From JBHJGM01 sp050331815 (GTDB lineage Bacteria; Verrucomicrobiota; Verrucomicrobiia; Opitutales; JBHJGM01): a stretch of DNA of 64,000 nucleotides. Below the pieces are notes generated by a model. It made no database searches. It was not told where the DNA came from and saw only the letters and a list, made by a program, of their open reading frames with translations. The position numbers were made by a program, and so were the translations under genes. Where the stretch lies: the NCBI GenBank assembly GCA_050331815.1, contig JBHJGM010000002.1, positions 294,342 to 358,341 of the forward strand, read 5' to 3'. Shown here in pieces: positions 58,464 through 64,000 of this stretch (its first letter is position 1; each line of letters begins with the position of its first letter).

Positions 58464-61400
58464 TTAGTAAAGTGAAGAGGACGTCGTATTTGGAAAAACA
58501 ATAGAACCACCATCATCATCCGCTAATGACGGTAATGGTGGTAGCATCGTGCCTGGATAATAGTAATGCTCATGTGTTGGTCTCCCGTTTCGCCCTACTG
58601 GATGATAATGTGGGCCATGTCTCCCATGAGGATGATGAACTGGTTTTTTTCCTTGTGGACATCTTTTTTCAGCAGCCTCTCTAGCTCTCTTCTTGCTGTT
58701 CTCCCGACGCCTAGGTGCTGCAGCCTTACGATCGTAAAAAAGATCGCCGATAAAGTCAGTAACAGCGTCTGCAACGACGTAAGTTCCGACCCCAACAGTA
58801 ACTCCAGCCATGACAACTTCTCCGACTGGAGTTGGCTCAGCAAGTGCGCCTGCCCAACCGGTAGCTAACGCGCTAACAGCAGAACGTCCATCAGGGTCAA
58901 ATGAATATGTTGGGCGATTGCCGACGTAGGCGTAGAGATTCGGCCCATCGATGAAGCCCAAAGGATCCCGTGAGAGCCACCGTCCGAGCTCCGAGTCGTA
59001 GGCTCGGTACTGGGCCAGGTACAACCCACTGCCGGCGTGATGAAAATGCCCGGTGTAGAGGAAGTCGCTTTCCGCGCCGGTGCCGCCGATTTTCGTCGTC
59101 TCGCCCCAGGGATCGTAGTCGTAGCGGGATTCGACGGTGACCCCGTCGTTCGCGACCACCTCACGGGTTGAGCCCAGGTGATCCTTGGTGCAAAAGTACT
59201 TGGCGCTTCCCTCAATAAATCCGCGGGAAAAATAGCTCCGCTCCACGCTCGTACCTGCGGCGTTGCGCTTCTGTAAAATTCCGCTGCCGGACCAGATGTA
59301 GACGTGGTTGCTTTGAACGACGCTGTTGGTCCTTTCGATGATGCGGACACGGCGGTCATTGCCATCGTAGGCGAACTCGGTCTCGTTGCTGCCGTCGATG
59401 ATCGTGAGCAGGCGGTTGAGCTGGTCCCACCGGAATTCCCTTAAGATGGCACCCTGGGCATCGCGCTCAAAGCGGAGGTTTCCCTTCAGATCGTACTCGA
59501 GCTGCCGGACCACGCCACCGACGGTGACCACGTAGGTATTCGTTTGCGTGTTGTTGTTGCCGTCGGTGGCTTCAACGACGACAGAGTTGCTGCCCTCCTG
59601 CAGGTCGATGAGCGCCTCGAAGGTGTACGGCGCATTACCGCCATCGGAAGTGACCTGGGCGGTCTGTCCGTCGACAGTCACGGAGGCGGGCTCGTTCAAG
59701 GTCCCCGAGAACAAGGTCGGCCCAAAGCCCTGCTCTGTCGTCAGCTGGTTGAGGTTGTTGGCGGCGTAGTTGGTGGTGGAGCCGTTCGAGGTGACGCTGT
59801 TGCGATTGCCGGCAGGGTCGTAGCCGTAGCGAAAGCGGTCGATGATCGTCTGCGCGGCGTTGCGCCGGACGGCGGTTTGAAGTTGCTGCTCGGCGTCGTA
59901 GCCAAAGGTCCAGGTCTGTGCCGGACCACCCTGCTGCACCGTCCAGGTCTCGATGTTGCGGTCCTGCCGGTAGGTGTAATCAAACTGGGAGAGGACGGTG
60001 GGCGTCGTGCCGCTGCTGAGGTTCTGGATCTGCATGAGCAGGAAATCGCCGCTAGCCGTATAGTAGTCATAGTCGGCGGTCATCCCGTTGGGATAGGCGA
60101 TGGTGTCGATGCGGTTGGACTGCCCGATGTAAGTGTAATCGAAGGTGCCCAGGTCGTTGATGACCTGCTCCAGTCGGCTGCGCGCATCAAAGACGAACTC
60201 CTCGGAGAAGGAGGCAGTGGTGAAGGTGGCGTCGTCGACGATTTGCATCTGCCTCACGCGCCCCAGATCATCGTAGGTGTATTTGGTGGTGTCGTCGGTG
60301 AAAGGCCCGTTGACCCGCGCAAGGTTACCCGCACCAAGTGTCGAGCCGTCATTGGGATGGTAGGCATAGCTGTGCGTGCCAATCCCATCGGTCATCGACG
60401 TTGGACGATTGTACCATTGGTCGTAAAGCATCGAGAGGTTCGGTGTCCCCGCGTCGCTGTAATCGATGGTGGCGAGATTGCCATCGACAAAGTAGGCATA
60501 ATCGGTCGTCTGGCTGAGGGCATCGGTGATCTGCTGGAGAGCACCTGAAAGCGGATAATAGGTGCGGTGCATCGCCGTGCCGTCCGGCTGGATGACCGAG
60601 AGGACTCGGCCTCGTACGTCACGCACCCACTCCGTGCGGTTACCCGAAGCGTCGATCATGGCACTCAGGCTATCGCAGCTGCACCACTCGTACTGGATGA
60701 ACTCGCCGGCGGGATTGCGCTCGGCCACGACCCGGCGCAGCGCGTCGTGAAAGTAGTGGGTCCTGCGCCCTTCCCGATCACGAACGGCGACCAAACTTTG
60801 ATCCTGATAGACAAACTGCTGGTAAGAGCTGTCGGGAAAAGTGACGAGCGTGACGCGGTCGAGGTCATCGTAGTCGTAGGTGATGACGTGGCCCTCGGAG
60901 TCGGTGATGGTACGCACACGATCGAAGCTGTCGTAAGTGAAGCTGACGTCACCGCCGGGAACATCACCGGTCATCGAGAGCAGCTTGTCGTAGCCGTTGT
61001 TCGCGGAGTTAGTCTCGTAGGTGAAGGTGACGACCTGATTGAGGTCGTCGGGCACCGTTTCGACCTGGCCATACGAGTTGTAGGAAAACTCCGTCGTGCT
61101 GCCGGAGGCGAGGGTGACGGTCTCGGGACGGTGCGGCGGGTCCGCGGGATTGTAGGTGTAGGTCGCGAGGGTTTCGTAGATGGGCTGACCGCCGCTTTCG
61201 CCGACCTTCTGGCGAATGAACCGGATATCGATCCCGTTGGCCGCATATTCAATGGCAGTCTCCCGACCCTGAGGATCGGTCACCCGGGTAACGTTGCCAA
61301 GGGCGTTGTATTCGAAGAGAGAAGCCTGAGTTACCTGGACACCGGACTCGTCCTCAACCACTCGTGCAATCACCGAGGGACTCGCGAGGTCTCCCTGAAT

Positions 61401-63740
61401 GTAGGGTTGAGGCTGACCCGGATAGTTGTACCAGACGCGCCCTTGGAGGGCAGGTTTTTCTCTTTCCAGGATACTGGAGGCTGCGTCGAGATTCCCAGGC
61501 TGAACCCAATGGTAGAGATGAGCCGACGAGTAATCGCCTTCGGCTTGTTTCATTGCCCGTTTGTCCCAGAAAAACGAGTTGCGGTCGTCGTTATCGCTTC
61601 TGCGGAAATCGACGATTGAGGAGTCTGGGAGTGGGTCGTTGATGAAGCCAGGCAGGCCGGTTTGAGCTGAGCTGAGGTTGTACTCGATGCGCTCGCGGTT
61701 ACCGTAAGGGTCGATGGCTTCAATGTACCGAATCAAACTGGATCTGCCCAAGTCGACGGGGCTAAGTTCGAAAGTTGTCGTGCCATACGGCGTGGTCAAA
61801 GAAGTTATATCGCCGTTGGATTCATAGCCGAAGCTGGAGATGATTCCGTAAACATCTTCGATATCCGTCAGGCGTAGCTCCCCGTTGACTGAAGTGTAAG
61901 TGAATGTCGCGGTGCGCCCGTAAGGATCTTCGACCGAGGTGACGAGATAGTCTTCGTCGGGGAGGTCGTAAAAGAACTCTGTCGTCAATTCAATGGCATC
62001 ATGGATGTACCTCAGGCGCGTTGGAAAGGTGGTGTCGTAGTCGAGCTTAACCGTGTTTTCCGCCGGATCGACAACACGAGTCAGGAACACCTTTCGCTGG
62101 GTGCCCACGGTCCCGATGTAATGCTCGTAGTATTCCAAAGAGCCATTGGGATAGCGTTTGACGTAGGTGTTCGCTTTCAAGCGTTCCAGGTCTGCCTGTG
62201 ATTGAGGGTCCCGTCCATAGGTTTGCGTCACCGGGTCAAAATCGGTGAAGGTCTCATTGCCGCCGCCCCGCTGGTACAGGGTGATGTCGCCACCTGGGAT
62301 GTTCGGGTTGTCCGTCAGATAGGACACCCAGTTACTCACCCATAGCGGACTGAAGCTGGTGAAGTCAATTGTTGCGGGCTGATCTTCCTCGCGTTGATGA
62401 TAACTCACCCGGACGCGAACATCTGGCCCTCTCGCTGCAGGATAGCCGACCGGAACATCAGTGATCCGAAGACTGGCGAGTAAGGTGTGAAAGGAATAGG
62501 TCGCCATGGCGAGGTCGTCACAACCATCACCACCTCGTTGGTGGTCGCTATTGCCAGTCTCGTTTGTGCCTCCATCACCTGAATGACCTCGACCGTAAAT
62601 CTTGGCCGCTTCAGATTGGCGAGCGGCGGACCAGCCGGAAGGAAGGCTGCCTGCCGGCGCAAGAAAGAATCCACTGGACTCGGCATCGATGGCCTCGGCA
62701 CTCATCCAGGTGCGATTGCCGAAGGTCGGGTCGACCAGAAGATAGTACCCGTTGAGCTCCCGGGTGAGTGCTCCATAGTGGCCTACTTTCCAGTGATCGA
62801 CTGAAGGAACGATGATCGAAGCGCCGACTTCGCGCTTGGACATTTGCAAGTTGAGCCCGAGGTCGCTGGACATCGCCTGCACTTCAGTAAGCGAGAAACC
62901 GCTTGGAGGCGACTTCGCCCGTTCCAGAAAGCCGCTGATCAGGCCGGTCGAGTCTGGATTGAGTAAGGGCGCAATATTGGTCAGCGCGTAAGGTCCACAT
63001 CGAAAAGCGACACCAGGCTCGTTGACCATCGCGAAGTGCCCTTCCTGGGCACTCTCAATAATGATACGTGCGTTGCCCTGAAACTCACGACCTTCAACCA
63101 TCGCGAAGACTCGCTCCAGTTCATCTTTGCGACCGATCCTCGCGTTCATCAGCGCATACTCGGCAATCGCAAGGTTCGCGATGCGGACGCCTACTTTGCT
63201 TTGCGCCTGGCGGCTGCGTTCCCAGGCGGAGAACCAGAAATCCAACGCTTTCGAAAAGTACCCGGTGTCGTAAGCGATGCGGCCCAGATTGAGTTCGAGC
63301 GATGCTAGCCAGCGGGACTCGGGAAAGGCTTCAATAAACTCGACAAAGCCTGAGACATCCTCCGAACGCTGGCCTTCCTGGTAAGCTTTCAGAGCGGCGA
63401 CCAATGCAGCCGTCTCGGCAGCGGGGGATTCACCCGAGAGAGGCTGGAGAGGCTCATTGAAAAAAGCCAGTGCCTGCAATTCCTTGTCCGAGGGTTGAGC
63501 TGAAAGAGCACGGTTAGCGACGCCGAACCGGCCGCTGGGCTGAATGCGCAGCCGGCCTTCAGCTTGCTTGCTACGTCGAATCTCAGGCTCCACCCAAAGC
63601 AGTTCCAGGCGCTCGCGAGCTTCAACGGCGTTGTCCACCCGATGAATCGGGACATCGGCGGCGAACGCGGTCTGTCCAATGGCTACCGATACCAGCGTGA
63701 GCAGGATCGACGAGATCGTCAAAGAGGCTTTTGAGGGCAT
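58464..63740 (-). CDS. Full-length RHS-repeat protein with N-terminal C39-like peptidase domain and His-rich C-terminal tip
   Basis: This 1758-residue exported protein has a signal peptide at residues 1-28 (ending GQTAFAA) and an alpha-helical repeat-like region to about 230. A papain-like C39 peptidase domain follows with Cys in FRCGPYALTNI near 243, His in DHWKVGHYGAL near 318 and Asp in LLVDPTFGNRTW near 335. YD/RHS repeats run from about 550 to 1480, with one Ig-like insert near 1360-1400. The RHS core is at 1505-1615 (DHLGSTREVV...DPLGFIDGPNLYAYVG...DPDG). The tip is residues 1616-1758: an Ala/Val-rich helix, an Arg/Lys-rich segment and HHPHGRHGPHYHPVGRNGRP, perhaps a metal-dependent nuclease. 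The body is GC-rich; the tip is AT-richer, suggesting tip exchange. Confidence 0.92.
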   Translation of the reverse strand: MPSKASLTISSILLTLVSVAIGQTAFAADVPIHRVDNAVEARERLELLWVEPEIRRSKQAEGRLRIQPSGRFGVANRALSAQPSDKELQALAFFNEPLQPLSGESPAAETAALVAALKAYQEGQRSEDVSGFVEFIEAFPESRWLASLELNLGRIAYDTGYFSKALDFWFSAWERSRQAQSKVGVRIANLAIAEYALMNARIGRKDELERVFAMVEGREFQGNARIIIESAQEGHFAMVNEPGVAFRCGPYALTNIAPLLNPDSTGLISGFLERAKSPPSGFSLTEVQAMSSDLGLNLQMSKREVGASIIVPSVDHWKVGHYGALTRELNGYYLLVDPTFGNRTWMSAEAIDAESSGFFLAPAGSLPSGWSAARQSEAAKIYGRGHSGDGGTNETGNSDHQRGGDGCDDLAMATYSFHTLLASLRITDVPVGYPAARGPDVRVRVSYHQREEDQPATIDFTSFSPLWVSNWVSYLTDNPNIPGGDITLYQRGGGNETFTDFDPVTQTYGRDPQSQADLERLKANTYVKRYPNGSLEYYEHYIGTVGTQRKVFLTRVVDPAENTVKLDYDTTFPTRLRYIHDAIELTTEFFYDLPDEDYLVTSVEDPYGRTATFTYTSVNGELRLTDIEDVYGIISSFGYESNGDITSLTTPYGTTTFELSPVDLGRSSLIRYIEAIDPYGNRERIEYNLSSAQTGLPGFINDPLPDSSIVDFRRSDNDDRNSFFWDKRAMKQAEGDYSSAHLYHWVQPGNLDAASSILEREKPALQGRVWYNYPGQPQPYIQGDLASPSVIARVVEDESGVQVTQASLFEYNALGNVTRVTDPQGRETAIEYAANGIDIRFIRQKVGESGGQPIYETLATYTYNPADPPHRPETVTLASGSTTEFSYNSYGQVETVPDDLNQVVTFTYETNSANNGYDKLLSMTGDVPGGDVSFTYDSFDRVRTITDSEGHVITYDYDDLDRVTLVTFPDSSYQQFVYQDQSLVAVRDREGRRTHYFHDALRRVVAERNPAGEFIQYEWCSCDSLSAMIDASGNRTEWVRDVRGRVLSVIQPDGTAMHRTYYPLSGALQQITDALSQTTDYAYFVDGNLATIDYSDAGTPNLSMLYDQWYNRPTSMTDGIGTHSYAYHPNDGSTLGAGNLARVNGPFTDDTTKYTYDDLGRVRQMQIVDDATFTTASFSEEFVFDARSRLEQVINDLGTFDYTYIGQSNRIDTIAYPNGMTADYDYYTASGDFLLMQIQNLSSGTTPTVLSQFDYTYRQDRNIETWTVQQGGPAQTWTFGYDAEQQLQTAVRRNAAQTIIDRFRYGYDPAGNRNSVTSNGSTTNYAANNLNQLTTEQGFGPTLFSGTLNEPASVTVDGQTAQVTSDGGNAPYTFEALIDLQEGSNSVVVEATDGNNNTQTNTYVVTVGGVVRQLEYDLKGNLRFERDAQGAILREFRWDQLNRLLTIIDGSNETEFAYDGNDRRVRIIERTNSVVQSNHVYIWSGSGILQKRNAAGTSVERSYFSRGFIEGSAKYFCTKDHLGSTREVVANDGVTVESRYDYDPWGETTKIGGTGAESDFLYTGHFHHAGSGLYLAQYRAYDSELGRWLSRDPLGFIDGPNLYAYVGNRPTYSFDPDGRSAVSALATGWAGALAEPTPVGEVVMAGVTVGVGTYVVADAVTDFIGDLFYDRKAAAPRRRENSKKRAREAAEKRCPQGKKPVHHPHGRHGPHYHPVGRNGRPTHEHYYYPGTMLPPLPSLADDDGGSIVFPNTTSSSLY

Positions 63741-63760
63741 TATCGGCAGTGGGAAAAGGT

Positions 63761-64000
63761 TTACTGAAGAACGGCGTTTTCAGGCGTGACCAAGGTGATG
63801 ACCGGAGCTGCTGAATCCCCGGGGACGCTTGACAACGTGGTCATTGCGGCATCGGTCGGAAAATCGTCCTGATCGTCATAAACGCCGTCGTCGTCGGTAT
63901 CACGGGCGAAGCGAACGGTCCCATAGAGCAGTTCCGACGCGATACTGCGAAAAACACCAACGACAACCGTAATCAAAGGAGAATGTCCCAGCAGCAACCC
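63761..64000 (-). CDS. C-terminal end of an exported-type protein with a calcium-binding-like Asp repeat (partial)
   Basis: The last 79 codons of a gene that begins beyond the right edge. The visible part includes FARDTDDDGVYDDQDDFPTDA, the aspartate-rich pattern of thrombospondin type 3 repeats, which bind calcium in secreted proteins, and ends APVITLVTPENAVLQ. It stops 20 bp before the RHS start on the same strand, so the two probably form an operon. TSP3-repeat proteins next to RHS genes suggest a surface or secretion role, but the rest of the protein is not visible. Confidence 0.75.
   Translation of the reverse strand, partial: GLLLGHSPLITVVVGVFRSIASELLYGTVRFARDTDDDGVYDDQDDFPTDAAMTTLSSVPGDSAAPVITLVTPENAVLQ

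Noticed and set aside
59544..60548. Plus-strand 334-codon frame, and a 350-codon frame at 60567-61619, opposite the RHS gene
   Set aside because: Both are antisense to YD repeats; long antisense frames are expected there from codon bias, and their Val/Gly/Asp-rich translations match no family.
1..64000. tRNA, rRNA, tmRNA and CRISPR arrays
   Set aside because: Intergenic regions were read for T-loop-like motifs and regularly spaced repeats and none were found; the repeats in the RHS region are too few and too long for CRISPR.

Overview
The window looks like a chromosome segment of a Verrucomicrobiota bacterium, most likely of the Opitutae/Puniceicoccales type. This is inferred, not proven. 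The grounds are: several short exported proteins ending in a PEP-CTERM sorting tail of the PEP-x-TYAAIFG...RRR form, a TIGR02597-like exported protein, a DUF2264 protein, a DUF3450/TtpC-type TonB operon, and an RHS protein with an N-terminal C39-like peptidase domain. Most of the window is fairly GC-rich with short intergenic gaps. The 51.7-58.5 kb stretch is visibly more AT-rich. No rRNA, tRNA or CRISPR array was recognised.

1-26.4 kb is mostly housekeeping. It holds a minus-strand recC-recB-recD operon (recD runs off the left edge), then a plus-strand run of a CPA2-type antiporter with RCK_C domains, a SMUG1-type uracil-DNA glycosylase, a DUF2264 protein and an NhaC-type antiporter. Next come a transglutaminase-like lipoprotein, xseB-dxs, a Ste24-type M48 protease with a small membrane protein, a PilC/GspF protein, a nitroreductase, a REC-HDOD signalling protein, a ribbon-helix-helix protein, and the preQ1 (queuosine precursor) genes queF and queCDE, arranged convergently.

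26.9-49.2 kb is an envelope and secretion region. It has a TIGR02597-like protein, four PEP-CTERM proteins plus the decayed 3' end of a fifth, and a long operon DUF3450-ttpC-exbB-exbD-exbD-tonB-TPR-(unknown exported protein)-TonB-dependent receptor. A large exported beta-helix-like protein follows the receptor. Pho-box-like direct repeats lie upstream of both the TonB operon and the beta-helix gene, so phosphate control is a testable prediction. A sigma-54 response regulator and its overlapping kinase-like partner close the region. The partner keeps the phospho-acceptor His box but has lost the residues expected to bind ATP.

49.2-51.3 kb holds a PA0069-type radical SAM protein and a quinone oxidoreductase.

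51.5-64 kb is the most interesting part. On the minus strand, a full-length 1758-residue RHS protein (signal peptide, C39-like peptidase, YD repeats, RHS core, His-rich C-terminal tip) is followed at once by an ankyrin protein, probably its immunity protein. Downstream lie further displaced RHS C-terminal ends, each followed by a small unrelated gene. Two of these carry about 300 bp of RHS core, one carries only the DPLGFIDG end of the core, and one is a core-less tip. Two of the tips are broken by a single in-frame stop. Short repeats of about 150 bp and two copies of a 91-bp hairpin element sit at cassette junctions. I read this as a polymorphic-toxin tip/immunity reservoir downstream of an active RHS gene.
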